Assembly: GCA_947629785.1 (NCBI GenBank)
Contig: CANRFB010000005.1
Coordinates: forward strand, 1-64,000
Direction of reading: 5' to 3'
DNA from: an uncultured Clostridia bacterium
GTDB taxonomy: Bacteria; Bacillota; Clostridia; Oscillospirales; Ruminococcaceae
DNA: 64,000 nt
Positions 9,098-18,464 of the stretch are shown here, piece by piece. A program made the position numbers and the translations under genes. A model generated the notes under the pieces. That model saw nothing but the letters and a program-made list of their open reading frames with translations, was not told the DNA's origin and ran no database searches. Within the stretch, counting starts at the first letter, position 1, and every line of letters starts with the position of its first letter.

Positions 9098-10363
9098 ATG
9101 GCTGAAATAAAGGCGTTCAAGGGAATGAGATACACCGCAAAGGACAAGAATTCTCTGGTTTGTCCGCCCTATGACATCATTTCCGACAAGCAGAGGGAAC
9201 AGTATATTTCCAACGATCCCCACAATATAATTCGGCTGGAACTGCCAAAGGGCGGAGACGAACGTTATACGGAAGCGGGAAAGACTCTGCGGAAATGGCT
9301 GGATGAGGGCGTTCTTGCCTGCGATGAAAAGGACAGCATTTACGTCTATGAAATGCAGTTCTCCGCAAACGGAAAGCGCAAAAGCCTGAAAGGCTTTGTT
9401 TCCCTTGTGAAGCTCGAAGAATTTTCCAAAGGCGTGGTGCTTCCCCACGAGGAAACTCTTTCCAAGGCAAAAGCGGACAGGTTCAGCCTGATGAGCGAAA
9501 CTTTCTGCAATTTCAGTCAGATATATTCCCTTTACATGGACGAGGACGGTTCGGTCTATTCGCTGATAGACGGCTGTTCCAAAGGACTTCCCGACATGGA
9601 AGTTACCGACCCCGACGGCACTGTTCACAGAATGTGGTGTATTTCCGATGAGAATATTATTTCCAAGGTGACGGCGGCATTTGCGGACAAGAAATTATAT
9701 ATTGCGGACGGACACCACCGTTACGAAACTGCTCTGAATTTCCACAAACATCTTATTGAAAACGGAAAGGACGTTCCCGGAAGCGGTTATATTTCCATGA
9801 TGCTTGTGAACATGGAAAATGACGGCTTGGTGGTTTTCCCCACACACCGAATCGTAAAAGAACTGGAAAATTTTGATATTGGCCGTGTTCTTGAAGAAAG
9901 CGGAAAATATTTTGATATTTCCGAAGCGCCCGGGGAAATTCGTATGCAGGCGGCTCTGAACACAGGCTATGACGACGGCAAAAAGGTCTTTGCCCTTTAT
10001 GCAGGCGCGGGAAAATGCTATGTTCTCACCCTGAAAGACGAGACCGCCGTTAAGAAACTTCTGCCTGATATGTCCGACGCATACTGCGGGCTGGACGTTT
10101 CGGTGCTGCATACCCTTATTTTAGAGAGAATTCTCGGCATTGACAAGGAAAATATGGCAAATCAGAAGAACCTGACCTACACCCGTTCCCGTCAGGAAGC
10201 CCTTGAAGCCGTTGACCTTGAGGACGCCAACTGCGCGTTTATCCTGAATCCCACAAAGGTAACGGAGATCCGCGACGTTGCTCTTGCTTCGGAGAAAATG
10301 CCTCAGAAGTCCACATATTTCTATCCGAAACTTATTACAGGTCTTGTAATGAATAAATTCTGA
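9098..10363 (+). CDS. DUF1015 family protein
   Basis: 421 residues from an ATG with GAAAGGG eight bases upstream; the longer track ORF starts at a TTG without a site. The sequence matches the DUF1015 family, best seen in the conserved ADGHHRYETAL motif near the middle, which resembles a nuclease or hydrolase-like His cluster. The biochemical role of the family is not established; in other Clostridia it is often found near serine biosynthesis genes, which is not the case here. It is followed after 14 bases by cellobiose 2-epimerase, so the two are likely cotranscribed. Confidence 0.8.
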   Translation: MAEIKAFKGMRYTAKDKNSLVCPPYDIISDKQREQYISNDPHNIIRLELPKGGDERYTEAGKTLRKWLDEGVLACDEKDSIYVYEMQFSANGKRKSLKGFVSLVKLEEFSKGVVLPHEETLSKAKADRFSLMSETFCNFSQIYSLYMDEDGSVYSLIDGCSKGLPDMEVTDPDGTVHRMWCISDENIISKVTAAFADKKLYIADGHHRYETALNFHKHLIENGKDVPGSGYISMMLVNMENDGLVVFPTHRIVKELENFDIGRVLEESGKYFDISEAPGEIRMQAALNTGYDDGKKVFALYAGAGKCYVLTLKDETAVKKLLPDMSDAYCGLDVSVLHTLILERILGIDKENMANQKNLTYTRSRQEALEAVDLEDANCAFILNPTKVTEIRDVALASEKMPQKSTYFYPKLITGLVMNKF

Positions 10364-10377
10364 AAGAGGTAATCTAT

Positions 10378-11550
10378 ATGGCTGTTCTTGTAAACGAATG
10401 CAAAAAGGAACTCACCGAGCGGATACTTCCGTTCTGGAATAAGCTGAGAGACGATGAAAACGGAGGCTTTTACGGGTTTATGAACAATAACTTGGAAGTC
10501 GATAAAAAGGCGGATAAGGGAGTAATTCTCCATTCCCGCATACTCTGGTTCTATTCTTCCTGCTACCGTGTTTTCAAGGAGGAATATCTTCTTGATAATG
10601 CAAAACACGCTTACGAGTTCCTGAAAAAGTGCGTTGACAAGAAGCAGGGCGGCGTTTACTGGATGATGACCTATGACGGAAAACCCGCCGATACCATGAA
10701 ACATACATACAATCAGGCATTTGCCATATATGCGCTTTCCACATACTACCTTGCTTCTCAGGACGAATCGGCTCTGAAACTTGCGTTTGAGCTTTTCGAT
10801 ACCGTTGAGGAGAAATGCACGGACGATATTGCGTATATGGAAGCATTTTCAAAGGACTGGAAGCTTGTCCCCAATGACGCGCTTTCGGAAAACGGACTTA
10901 TGGCTGACAAGACCATGAACACCGTTCTGCATCTGATAGAAGCGTATACCGTTCTTTTTGAAGCAAGCAGGGATCACAGGGTGGAAGAAAGACTGCTGTT
11001 CCTGTTGGAAATTACCAGAACCAAGATATTCAACAGTGACAAGAACTGCCTGAGAGTTTTCTTTGACAGGGAACTGAACGAGATAGGCGACATTCATTCC
11101 TACGGTCACGATATTGAAGCTTCGTGGCTTATCGACCGCGCCTGCGAAGTCCTCGGAAACACCCGCGTTCAGGCGGAATGGAGATTTATCGATCTGCGGA
11201 TCGCAAGAAATATTTACGAAATTGCCTTTGAAAACGGTGCTGTCAACAACGAGCGTGAAAACGACAAGATCGACAAGAAACGCATCTGGTGGGTCCAAGC
11301 CGAAAGCGTTGTGGGCTTCATAAACGCTTTCCAGAACGATGGCGACACCAAGTATCTTGATGCGGCAAAGACCGTTTTCAACTGGATAGTTACCAAACAG
11401 GCTGATTCCAGAAAAAATTCCGAGTGGTGGGGCGAAGTCACATTTGAGGGCGAACCCATGCAGACCGTTGCAATGGTAAATCCTTGGAAATGCCCTTACC
11501 ACAACGGCAGAATGTGTATAGAAGTGATAAACAGAAGCGTTTCCCTATAA
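10378..11550 (+). CDS. ce: cellobiose 2-epimerase
   Basis: 390 residues, an (alpha/alpha)6-barrel enzyme of the N-acylglucosamine 2-epimerase superfamily. It converts cellobiose to 4-O-beta-D-glucosyl-D-mannose, the first step in mannan/cellobiose catabolism feeding a mannosylglucose phosphorylase. Segments such as FWNKLRDDENGGFYG, KADKGVILHSRILWF and CPYHNGRMC are close to the Ruminococcus albus enzyme as I recall it. The catalytic Arg (in HSRILWF) and catalytic His residues (in SYGHDIEASW and CPYHNGRM) are present. The general N-acylglucosamine epimerase activity is the alternative. Cytoplasmic; translated from an ATG after GAAAGAGG. Confidence 0.9.
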   Translation: MAVLVNECKKELTERILPFWNKLRDDENGGFYGFMNNNLEVDKKADKGVILHSRILWFYSSCYRVFKEEYLLDNAKHAYEFLKKCVDKKQGGVYWMMTYDGKPADTMKHTYNQAFAIYALSTYYLASQDESALKLAFELFDTVEEKCTDDIAYMEAFSKDWKLVPNDALSENGLMADKTMNTVLHLIEAYTVLFEASRDHRVEERLLFLLEITRTKIFNSDKNCLRVFFDRELNEIGDIHSYGHDIEASWLIDRACEVLGNTRVQAEWRFIDLRIARNIYEIAFENGAVNNERENDKIDKKRIWWVQAESVVGFINAFQNDGDTKYLDAAKTVFNWIVTKQADSRKNSEWWGEVTFEGEPMQTVAMVNPWKCPYHNGRMCIEVINRSVSL

Positions 11551-11670
11551 AATGCGGACGGCGGATCCGAACGGAAATTTCCGCATCGCGGGAACGAGGA
11601 TCCGTTAAATATAAAATTAACGTCAATGTTCGGGGCGGCGTTTTAATTCAACGGAAAGGAATGCGGTATA

Positions 11671-11934
11671 ATGGCTGTTATCAATGTGATGGAGGATATA
11701 GTGCGGGAACGGCTTGATATTTTTCTGTCGGGAATGGACTGCTGTCAGTGCGAAATCTGCAAGGGCGATATGATGGCAATGGCACTGAATATGCTTAAAC
11801 CCAAGTATGTCAATTCCCACAAAGGAGAACTGTTCAGCAGGATAGATTCCAGCAAATATCAGAATACTGTGGACATAGATATAGCCGTTACAAAAGCAAT
11901 AGCCACGGTAAGTTCTTCCCCTCACAGGTCATAA
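11671..11934 (+). CDS. ComFB-like late competence protein
   Basis: 87 residues, matching the ComFB family in length and in the Cys pattern DCCQCEICKGDMMAMALN followed by LKPKYVNS. The four clustered Cys probably bind zinc (inference). In B. subtilis comFB lies in the comF competence operon, but its function is unclear and it is also found in non-competent bacteria. Here it is followed by two unknown genes and aroK, with no competence genes nearby. ATG start with GGAAAGG upstream. Confidence 0.75.
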   Translation: MAVINVMEDIVRERLDIFLSGMDCCQCEICKGDMMAMALNMLKPKYVNSHKGELFSRIDSSKYQNTVDIDIAVTKAIATVSSSPHRS

Positions 11935-12001
11935 ACCCTGCGGGTATTTGCTTTGCGACGGTCTTACTATGACAGAAACGCTTTGAGAAAGGAGCTTTTT
12001 T

Positions 12002-13741
12002 ATGGAAAATACCGTGGGCTTTGCGGTTCGCGATAACAATAATTTTTATAAGATAGATATTTCTAAAACGCTTCTGTATTTTACCGAGTATGATTTTACC
12101 TATTTCTGGGAACAGTGCATAGACGCGGGACGTACTGCAAGAAAGACAGGCAGACTGCCGCAGAATTCGGTCACAAACGCAAAAGCCATTATAAGCAAGG
12201 CTCACCCGTATATTGAAGCCTGTATGTCCACCGACTATTCGGAAATAGTTACAGACTGCATTATAGAATATATCTGCCACAGTGAAAGAATAGGGCTTGA
12301 GGAGCTGTGGGCAAGGTGCATTTCTCCGAAAAATATGTACGAATCGGCTATTTTCCGCCGCATTTCAGAATATAAGACCAACCGCGCCATGAACCGCTGG
12401 TCAAGCATTGTCCGCTTGCAGGAATATGCGCGGAACAAGATAGATTTCATCTTCGGACCCGAAAACGGCGTAACCGTTCTCAACGACGACGTGGTAAGAG
12501 TCCGCAAGGAATACTTCGACCTTGCGCTTTCGGTCGCCGCAAATGAATTGGGCTGTCCTGCCGAAGCGCTTCCGTCGGTAAAATTATGCAGCCCCGCCAC
12601 TATCCCCAGTGCGGCATTTGCCGTGGGAAAAGTTTCAAAAGCAATTTACAGGCGTTTTTCCGAAGCATTGGCGCAGGGACGGGATATGTCCGTTCTTGAC
12701 GGAAAGAACTGTTCCAAGATACACGATCAGGCGGCAATGGAAGCTTACGCTTACGTCAAGAACATGACCCGCCCGGGCGAACTTGACATGAAATTCGCCC
12801 TCGAAACCATAAAGGGCAACCCCGCGGAACTGTATCTTCCCGACAGCCTGAAAGCAATTATAGACCTTGAATTTGAGCTTATGTACAAGCGCGGGATATA
12901 TCTTCGCAAATGTGAAAACTGCGGGAAATACTTCACGGTAGATATTACTTCCGCCGACGAACCTCGCTGCGACCGCGTAAACAGTTCAGGGAAAACCTGT
13001 CGGCAGCAATATGAGGAACTCTGCGAGACAATCGCCGTAAAAGCCCGCGAGACCGCGGAGGAAGAAAAGCGTTCCGCTGCCGTTGAAACGGCAGCCATAG
13101 ACGAACAGCCCGAAATTCCTGCTGCGTCTGTTCACGCTACGCCCGTTCCCGCAGCGGCTGTTCCCGCTTCCGTACCCGATGTTCCCAAGCAGGAAATAAA
13201 AGTTCCCAAGGAACTTGAAAAGCGCGGGCAGAAGCTTTACAATGCGCTTTACAAACGCGTTGACCGCGGCATTGACGAAAACGAGTTCCGCGAGTGGTCC
13301 CAGTATCTTTCAAACATGAAACGCAACATCAAGATAGGCGAAGCCACAATAAGCCAGTTTGAAGAATTCCTTGACTATTCCGACAAGCTTTGCGAGGAAG
13401 TGAAGCTCGCCGCCAAGAACAAGACCGTTCACGCCCCCGTGGAAAAGACTTACGAACACAAGCACAAAGCCGCAGACGCGCAGCAGCCCGTGCAGCTTGA
13501 ACTTTCGGAAATAAATGAAACAGCCGCGGTAATTCCCGCAAGCGAAAAGGTGGAAGTCAAGCCGTTTGTGCCGCAGACATTTGACAGCCTTTTTGACGCG
13601 TTCATGGCGGGTTATGCCAAGGAAAACGAAAATGACGAAGTTGCTCCCGAAAAGCACGAAAAGAAACAGGTCGAAGTCAGACTTCCCCAATGGGAACACC
13701 TTACCCGCGAGGACGCCTACGGGAAAAAGGACAATGATTGA
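12002..13741 (+). CDS. unknown protein with Cys4 zinc finger
   Basis: 579 residues, not assigned to a function. The N-terminal 300 residues are mixed alpha/beta with many aromatic residues. A Cys4 zinc finger follows (RKCENCGKYFTV ... CDRV ... CRQQYEEL, about residues 300-340), of the type seen in DUF6076-like phage/plasmid-associated proteins. Then come an Ala/Pro/Val-rich linker and a helical C-terminal region with charged residues. No signal peptide or membrane helix is seen, so it is probably cytoplasmic. ATG with GAAAGGAG upstream; the next gene starts 24 bases downstream, indicating an operon with 13766-14413 and probably aroK. Confidence 0.65.
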   Translation: MENTVGFAVRDNNNFYKIDISKTLLYFTEYDFTYFWEQCIDAGRTARKTGRLPQNSVTNAKAIISKAHPYIEACMSTDYSEIVTDCIIEYICHSERIGLEELWARCISPKNMYESAIFRRISEYKTNRAMNRWSSIVRLQEYARNKIDFIFGPENGVTVLNDDVVRVRKEYFDLALSVAANELGCPAEALPSVKLCSPATIPSAAFAVGKVSKAIYRRFSEALAQGRDMSVLDGKNCSKIHDQAAMEAYAYVKNMTRPGELDMKFALETIKGNPAELYLPDSLKAIIDLEFELMYKRGIYLRKCENCGKYFTVDITSADEPRCDRVNSSGKTCRQQYEELCETIAVKARETAEEEKRSAAVETAAIDEQPEIPAASVHATPVPAAAVPASVPDVPKQEIKVPKELEKRGQKLYNALYKRVDRGIDENEFREWSQYLSNMKRNIKIGEATISQFEEFLDYSDKLCEEVKLAAKNKTVHAPVEKTYEHKHKAADAQQPVQLELSEINETAAVIPASEKVEVKPFVPQTFDSLFDAFMAGYAKENENDEVAPEKHEKKQVEVRLPQWEHLTREDAYGKKDND

Positions 13742-13765
13742 GGAGATAAAAGGAGAAACTTGTAA

Positions 13766-14413
13766 ATGGTTTTTATCAACGAAGCCGCCGCTCTTAACGG
13801 TCTTGCGGACACAATAATAAAAGGCGGCGTAAGTCTTTACAATGCGATAAAATACATCTATTCCATCGCCGAAAAGGATTTCTACAACGTAAGCATAAAG
13901 GACACATTCAAGGTAGTCCTGAATAATATAACCGACACCGATTCATTACAGGCGCTGGGACTCCGTATAGACGACATTACCTGTAAGGAAATGCAGAACG
14001 AGGAATACAACCACGTTCTGCCAATGATAGTTTATTCATTGGCAGTAAGGATCCCTACGCTGAAAAGCGTCCGCTATGACGACGATACCATGTCGGACGA
14101 TCAGCTTTATCGGCTTTACACCATGGTAATGGACAAGGGCGCGGATAATTACAAAGATATGATCTCGGAAACATTTCTTGAGACCAAGTATCTTGTCCGC
14201 AAGGGGAAACGTCTGCCGCCGTTTACGGCGGACTGGTTCAAAACCTATCTTTACACCAATGTTCCGTCATTAGCGGAGATCACTAACAAGAATATGTTTT
14301 TGCTGGGATTTTCCGATGTGTTATTTGCGATGTTCTATTCCTGCCTTGAGGAAGAACTAAAAAACAAGATCCTTGAATATACAGCGGATATTCCCGAAGA
14401 TGAAACGGAATAG
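13766..14413 (+). CDS. unknown helical protein
   Basis: 215 residues, no family recognised. Predicted largely alpha-helical and acidic, with no Cys motif, signal peptide or membrane helix. The start ATG at 13766 follows GGAGAAAC. It lies between the zinc-finger protein and shikimate kinase (14 bases to aroK), so all three are likely cotranscribed. The pairing with the zinc-finger gene suggests the two products work together, but nothing in the sequence says how. Confidence 0.6.
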   Translation: MVFINEAAALNGLADTIIKGGVSLYNAIKYIYSIAEKDFYNVSIKDTFKVVLNNITDTDSLQALGLRIDDITCKEMQNEEYNHVLPMIVYSLAVRIPTLKSVRYDDDTMSDDQLYRLYTMVMDKGADNYKDMISETFLETKYLVRKGKRLPPFTADWFKTYLYTNVPSLAEITNKNMFLLGFSDVLFAMFYSCLEEELKNKILEYTADIPEDETE

Positions 14414-14427
14414 AAAGGGGAAAAATT

Positions 14428-14922
14428 ATGAGATCGGTTTATCTTTGCGGGTTTATGGGGTGCGGAAAAACCACTGTCGGCAAGCTTTTAGCCGAAAAGC
14501 TCGGCTGCAGATTCTACGACATGGACGAATATATCGTGGAACGTGAGAAAATGAAAATTCCTCAGATATTTGCGGAAAAAGGGGAAAGATATTTCCGCGA
14601 GACCGAAACAGCGGTAATAAAAGAACTTGCCGCAAGCAGCGGGGTAATTGCCTGCGGCGGCGGCGCAATGCTTAAAAAGGAAAACGCGGCGATGGCGGAA
14701 TCTGCAAACGGGATCATAGTTTACATTGATGTGCCTTTTGAGAAATGCTATGACAGGATCTCGGGCGACAGCAACCGCCCGATAGTAATGAGCAACACAA
14801 AGGAAGAATTAGAGTTCATATACGACAGCCGCGCGCCGATATATAGAGAAAATTCCACCATTACCGTTTCGGGCGACGGCTCGGCGGAAGAGATTGCCGA
14901 CAGGATAATAAAGGAAATATAA
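14428..14922 (+). CDS. aroK: shikimate kinase
   Basis: 164 residues, typical length. Phosphorylates shikimate to shikimate 3-phosphate in the chorismate pathway, in the cytoplasm. Walker A is GFMGCGKTTVGKLLAEKLG, the substrate-binding DMDEYI and ERGERYFRE-like motif (EKGERYFRETE) are present, as is the CGGGA shikimate-binding motif. The lid has the SNRPI pattern. ATG with AAAGGGG. Other aro genes (aroF, aroB, aroA) are at the far end of the window, so the pathway is split. Confidence 0.95.
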   Translation: MRSVYLCGFMGCGKTTVGKLLAEKLGCRFYDMDEYIVEREKMKIPQIFAEKGERYFRETETAVIKELAASSGVIACGGGAMLKKENAAMAESANGIIVYIDVPFEKCYDRISGDSNRPIVMSNTKEELEFIYDSRAPIYRENSTITVSGDGSAEEIADRIIKEI

Positions 14923-15281
14923 AAAAGACCGCGTTTGCAATCTTCAGTTTGCGAAAACATATTTTAAGCTTGTTTTGAAACAGTCCACCGGACTGTTTCA
15001 AAAGGCAAAAAATAAATAACTTGCTTATTTCAAGGGGGCGCCCTCTACGTAGGGCAGCCCCCTCTTGCCGCCTGCGGCGGCAATTCACCCCTTGCGGAGC
15101 TTTTAACGTATAGGGGAGTTCCGCCGTCTGCGGACGGCGGCGGGGGCTCCGCCCCTCGACCCCGCAGCCTTGGAAGGCTGGCGAACTTTTCATGAATTTT
15201 GCGCTTCGCGCAAAATTATAATACTTTTTCAACAGACTGAAAAGACCGCATCTGCGGTCTTTTCTTGTTTATACGGGAATA
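14923..15281. other. GC-rich palindromic intergenic region
   Basis: 359 bases between convergent aroK and galK. A perfect hairpin at 14973-15003 has arms TTTTGAAACAGTCC. Then come repeated short palindromes of G/C runs (such as GGGGGCGCCCTC, CCGCCGTCTGCGGACGGCGG and GGGGCTCCGCCCC), a style of intergenic filler common in Ruminococcaceae, and a terminator. The 123-residue minus ORF across it is Arg/Pro-rich and repeat-derived; I do not accept it as a gene. Confidence 0.6.
15239..15264. terminator. bidirectional terminator between aroK and galK
   Basis: Perfect stem GAAAAGACCGCA / TGCGGTCTTTTC with a two-base loop, A-rich on one side and T-rich on the other, so it can end transcription from both directions. 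It is 17 bases beyond the galK stop. Confidence 0.75.
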
Positions 15282-16526
15282 TTACTGCACTCTTGTGCCG
15301 CCTACGGGGCGGATATACAGATTATAGCAGCTGCCCTTTCCGAAAAGGTGTTCCATCTTTTCAGTGAATTCGTCCAGCAGGTCATTGGGAACGAAAGCCT
15401 GTATCGTTCCCGCGAATCCTCCGCCATGAACGCGGCAGGCGCCCCGTCCTTTGAGAATGTTCTCCGCGGTGTAAAGCCCCAGAACAACGCCTTGCTCGCG
15501 GGGGGCAGTGACAGCAAATATATTCTGCAAGTATTTGAAAGAACTGTTCCCGCTTTCCGAAACGACTTTCAGGAATTCTTCAAAATTCCCTTTCCGCAGT
15601 GCTTCCGCTTCACGGTCGGCGCGGTCGTTCTCGTCAAAGAAATGGAACGCTCGTGAAACGGCTCTGTCGCCGCAGGCTTTGCGGACTTCCGCGATATTTT
15701 CCCAAAGCATTTCCTTTGAAATATCCCGAAGCTCGCTCTTGCCGAAGAATTTCGCCACAGACTTCATTTCCGCAGGAATAGCGGCATATTCGGGGGTAAG
15801 ATCCGCATGATTTCCCTTTGTGTCCACAATGCAAAGGCTGTGTCCCGATTTTGCAAAATCGTAGCTTATGGAATCTATAACAGGATTTTCCGTGTCGCCG
15901 AAGTCAATTTCAATAAATCCGCCCACGGAGGAAGCCATCTGATCCATAAGCCCGCTTGGCTTTCCGAAGTGAACATTCTCGGCATATTGGGCGATCTGGG
16001 CGATCTTTACCGCGCTGACATTCCCGCCGTTGTAGATGTGGGAAAGTATGGTTCCGATAAGCACTTCAAAAGCCGCAGAGGAAGATATTCCGCTGCCCTT
16101 TAAAACATTGGAAGTCGTATACGCTTTGAACCCGCCTATTTTGAAGCCGTCCTTTTTCAGACCGTCCGCCACTCCGCGGATAAGTGCCGCCGAGGTGTTT
16201 TTATCGGCTTCCTTAACGGAAAGATCCGAAATATCCACAATATCCTGCGGGAAGCCCTCGGATTTCACGGTAATAATTCCGTCGTCGGCGGGAATTACAA
16301 AGGCTATAACATCAAGGCTTACCGCCGCCGCAAGAACTTTTCCGCGGTTGTGGTCGGTGTGGTTCCCGCCCACTTCCGTTCTGCCCGAAGCGGAAAATAT
16401 CATAGCGTTTTCCGCGCTTCCGAAAAGTTCCTCAAAGGCTTTTTCCGCCTTGGAATAACGCTCTTTCTGGGCGGGAACTGCCTTTTCCCCGTAAAGCTTT
16501 GCAAGTGTGCTGTCGTTGTTTTTCAT
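15282..16526 (-). CDS. galK: galactokinase
   Basis: 414 residues, a GHMP-family kinase that makes galactose 1-phosphate from galactose and ATP in the Leloir pathway. Seen: galactokinase signature GRTEVGGNHTDHNRGKV near residue 50, the ATP-binding GHMP motif GSGISSSAAFEVL, and the C-terminal GGGFAGT motif. ATG at 16526 with AAAGGAG upstream. It lies 23 bases downstream of rodA on the same strand and may be cotranscribed. No galT or galE is adjacent; galU is 16 kb upstream. Confidence 0.95.
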   Translation of the reverse strand: MKNNDSTLAKLYGEKAVPAQKERYSKAEKAFEELFGSAENAMIFSASGRTEVGGNHTDHNRGKVLAAAVSLDVIAFVIPADDGIITVKSEGFPQDIVDISDLSVKEADKNTSAALIRGVADGLKKDGFKIGGFKAYTTSNVLKGSGISSSAAFEVLIGTILSHIYNGGNVSAVKIAQIAQYAENVHFGKPSGLMDQMASSVGGFIEIDFGDTENPVIDSISYDFAKSGHSLCIVDTKGNHADLTPEYAAIPAEMKSVAKFFGKSELRDISKEMLWENIAEVRKACGDRAVSRAFHFFDENDRADREAEALRKGNFEEFLKVVSESGNSSFKYLQNIFAVTAPREQGVVLGLYTAENILKGRGACRVHGGGFAGTIQAFVPNDLLDEFTEKMEHLFGKGSCYNLYIRPVGGTRVQ

Positions 16527-16549
16527 TCTGAACTCTCCTTTAAAATGAT

Positions 16550-17704
16550 TTATCCCGCATCATAGAACATACGGTATTTTTTCTCGGAATGTGAATATGT
16601 GCTCATTACCAAGCCGATGCTTATAAACATACTTACCATGCTCGAACCGCCCTGACTCATGAACGGCAGCGGCAGACCGATAACGGGCATTACCCCAAGG
16701 ACCATTCCCAGATTGAGAACGCAGTGTACGAACATCATGGCGAAAACGCCTATGCAGATGTATTTTCCCAGAGGATCTTTTGCAATACGGCTGTCGGCTA
16801 CTATCTTCATGCAGATATAGGCAAGGACTGCCACAAGTATCACGCAGCCTATAAATCCGAAACACTGTCCCACATAAGTAAAAATAAAATCGTTCTGCAC
16901 ATATGGAACGTGAACATATTCCTCCGCAAATATGCCTTTTCCGAAAACCTGTCCCGACCCGAGGGCAAGTTTCCCCCAGTATTGCTGATATGCAATAGTC
17001 GCAAAATCGGGATTGCTCATGGGATCTTCTTCAAAAAGCACAAGAAAACGCATTTTCTGATGGGGCAGCATTATTTTGTTCCATAGCACCCATACTGCCG
17101 CAGGAGCGGCAATTACGCAGGGGAGTATATATTTCCACGAAAGTCCCGCCGCGAACATCATACACACGAACATGAAGAAAAATACAACAGCCGTTCCGTC
17201 GTCGCCCTGCGCCACAACGATAAGCGTGGGAATTGCCCCGTGCAGGCAGAGAAGCGCGACATTTCCGATATGATTGAGTTTTTCGCCGACTTTTGAAAGA
17301 TGCAGCGCAAAGGACATTATAAATGCAATTTTCAGGAATTCCGACGGCTGCACAGTTGTGAAGCCGAGGTCGAGCCAAGCGGCGTCGTCTGCGCTTTCGT
17401 CGGGCTTATAGACAAGTGAAGTAAACGTCAGCAGAGTAAGCCCCACAGCCCCGGGAACATACAGAAACCACAATTTTGTAAATTTGTGATAATCCAGAGC
17501 GGACATTACAAGCGCAATTGCCGCCCCCGCACACATACAAACGAACTGTATCTTGTACATTGAGGGTTTCCCCGCAACGTCATTGTGCACCATTGAATAG
17601 AGCATAAGCACCGAAAACGCTGAAACACCGCACACGGAAATAAAAAGCGGCTTATCAAGTTTACGCAGATACTGCACGATCAGTTTCAGCAGCTTTTTGA
17701 ACAT
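16550..17704 (-). CDS. rodA: RodA/FtsW-family peptidoglycan glycosyltransferase
   Basis: 384 residues with about ten hydrophobic membrane segments. SEDS proteins polymerise lipid II glycan strands; RodA works with class B PBPs in cell elongation. The C-terminal signature GLPLPFMSQGGSSM is the classic SEDS motif. I prefer RodA to FtsW or SpoVE because of general resemblance and isolation from a dcw cluster, but family assignment within SEDS is less certain. Start at 17704 is chosen because GAAAGGAG lies nine bases upstream; the track ATG at 17722 overlaps that site. Promoter at 17741-17769. Confidence 0.85.
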   Translation of the reverse strand: MFKKLLKLIVQYLRKLDKPLFISVCGVSAFSVLMLYSMVHNDVAGKPSMYKIQFVCMCAGAAIALVMSALDYHKFTKLWFLYVPGAVGLTLLTFTSLVYKPDESADDAAWLDLGFTTVQPSEFLKIAFIMSFALHLSKVGEKLNHIGNVALLCLHGAIPTLIVVAQGDDGTAVVFFFMFVCMMFAAGLSWKYILPCVIAAPAAVWVLWNKIMLPHQKMRFLVLFEEDPMSNPDFATIAYQQYWGKLALGSGQVFGKGIFAEEYVHVPYVQNDFIFTYVGQCFGFIGCVILVAVLAYICMKIVADSRIAKDPLGKYICIGVFAMMFVHCVLNLGMVLGVMPVIGLPLPFMSQGGSSMVSMFISIGLVMSTYSHSEKKYRMFYDAG

Positions 17705-17740
17705 TCGGCGCACTCCTTTCAATTTTTATGACACAAATAT

Positions 17741-17769
17741 ATTATATATCAATTCCGTAACTTTTTCAA
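17741..17769 (-). promoter_or_regulatory. sigma-A promoter of rodA
   Basis: Minus strand TTGAAA, 17-bp spacer, TATAAT. Its upstream edge is directly next to the start of the truncated CotJC reading frame. Confidence 0.7.
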
Positions 17770-17781
17770 GGCTTTTTTCCA

Positions 17782-18249
17782 ATGTTTCAGAACTGTAATG
17801 CTCATTTCCATGGTCAATGTACCTATGAACTTGCGCACATGGAGATGATATCCGCGATCCTCTATCAGCTTACAAAGGGACTGACGCCGGAGGAGATAAA
17901 GGCAAGCGGGTTTGACACCTACTTCGTTGACCACACAACGGGAATTTATCCTGTTGCGGCTTCAGGAGTTCCGTTCACCGCCTCATACTTCCAGTCAAAA
18001 GGCGATATTATCACCGATTTAACGGAGGATCTCGCTGCGGAACAGAAAGCCCGCACGACCTATGACAATATTATCAGACTGACCGATGATCCCGATGTGC
18101 TTGACCCCATAAAGTTCCTGAGAGAGCGTGAGATCGTACACTTCCAGCGTTTCGGCGAGGGCTTGCGTATCGCGCAGGATAATCTCAATTCAAAGAACTT
18201 CTACGCGTTCAACCCCGAATTTGACACCAACTGCAAAGCCCGAGGCTGA
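17782..18249 (+). pseudogene. cotJC: 5'-truncated CotJC/manganese-catalase remnant
   Basis: 155 codons remain open. From ELAHMEMI onward it matches CotJC and manganese catalases: AGVPFTASYFQSKGDIITDL and FLREREIVHFQRFGE keep the His and Glu ligands of the later helices. The first about 50-60 residues of the family, including the helix with the first Glu ligand (GEL-AALRYLNQRY in relatives), are missing, replaced by an unrelated MFQNCNAHFHGQ lead. There is no ribosome binding site or promoter, only the divergent rodA promoter next to it. A 209-bp repeat element follows directly. CotJC is an inner spore-coat protein. A functional short paralogue is possible but less likely. Confidence 0.65.
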
Positions 18250-18449
18250 GCCTCGACCCATTCAGACATTATTTGGTAATTTTCAAATTAATGCCTGCCG
18301 TGAGGTAAAGTAAAGCGCAGTCTGTAACCTTATTTACAAAATCCCCGTTTTAAAAGCGGGGATTTTTGTAAATTCAGCTTCACTTAATGCACGGTATACA
18401 TACGCGGAAAATCACAAAATAAAGCCTGAAAGGGTCAAGGCTCAGCCTT
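18241..18449 (-). repeat. 209-bp inverted-repeat element, copy C
   Basis: Same length as copy A at 37848-38056 and aligned to it end to end in opposite orientation. Ends carry a short palindrome plus GACCC..TCAGGC, forming terminal inverted repeats of about 45 bp. A central hairpin CCCCGTTTTAAAAGCGGGG and the conserved tract TGCCTGCCGTGAGGTAAAG are inside. It overlaps the last codons of the CotJC remnant and reaches to 15 bases from the stop of the next gene. Confidence 0.75.
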
Positions 18450-18464
18450 TCTCTCAACTCTATT

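Noticed and set aside
14861-15232. 123-residue minus ORF
   Set aside because: Arg/Pro-rich translation of palindromic intergenic filler; no start signals.
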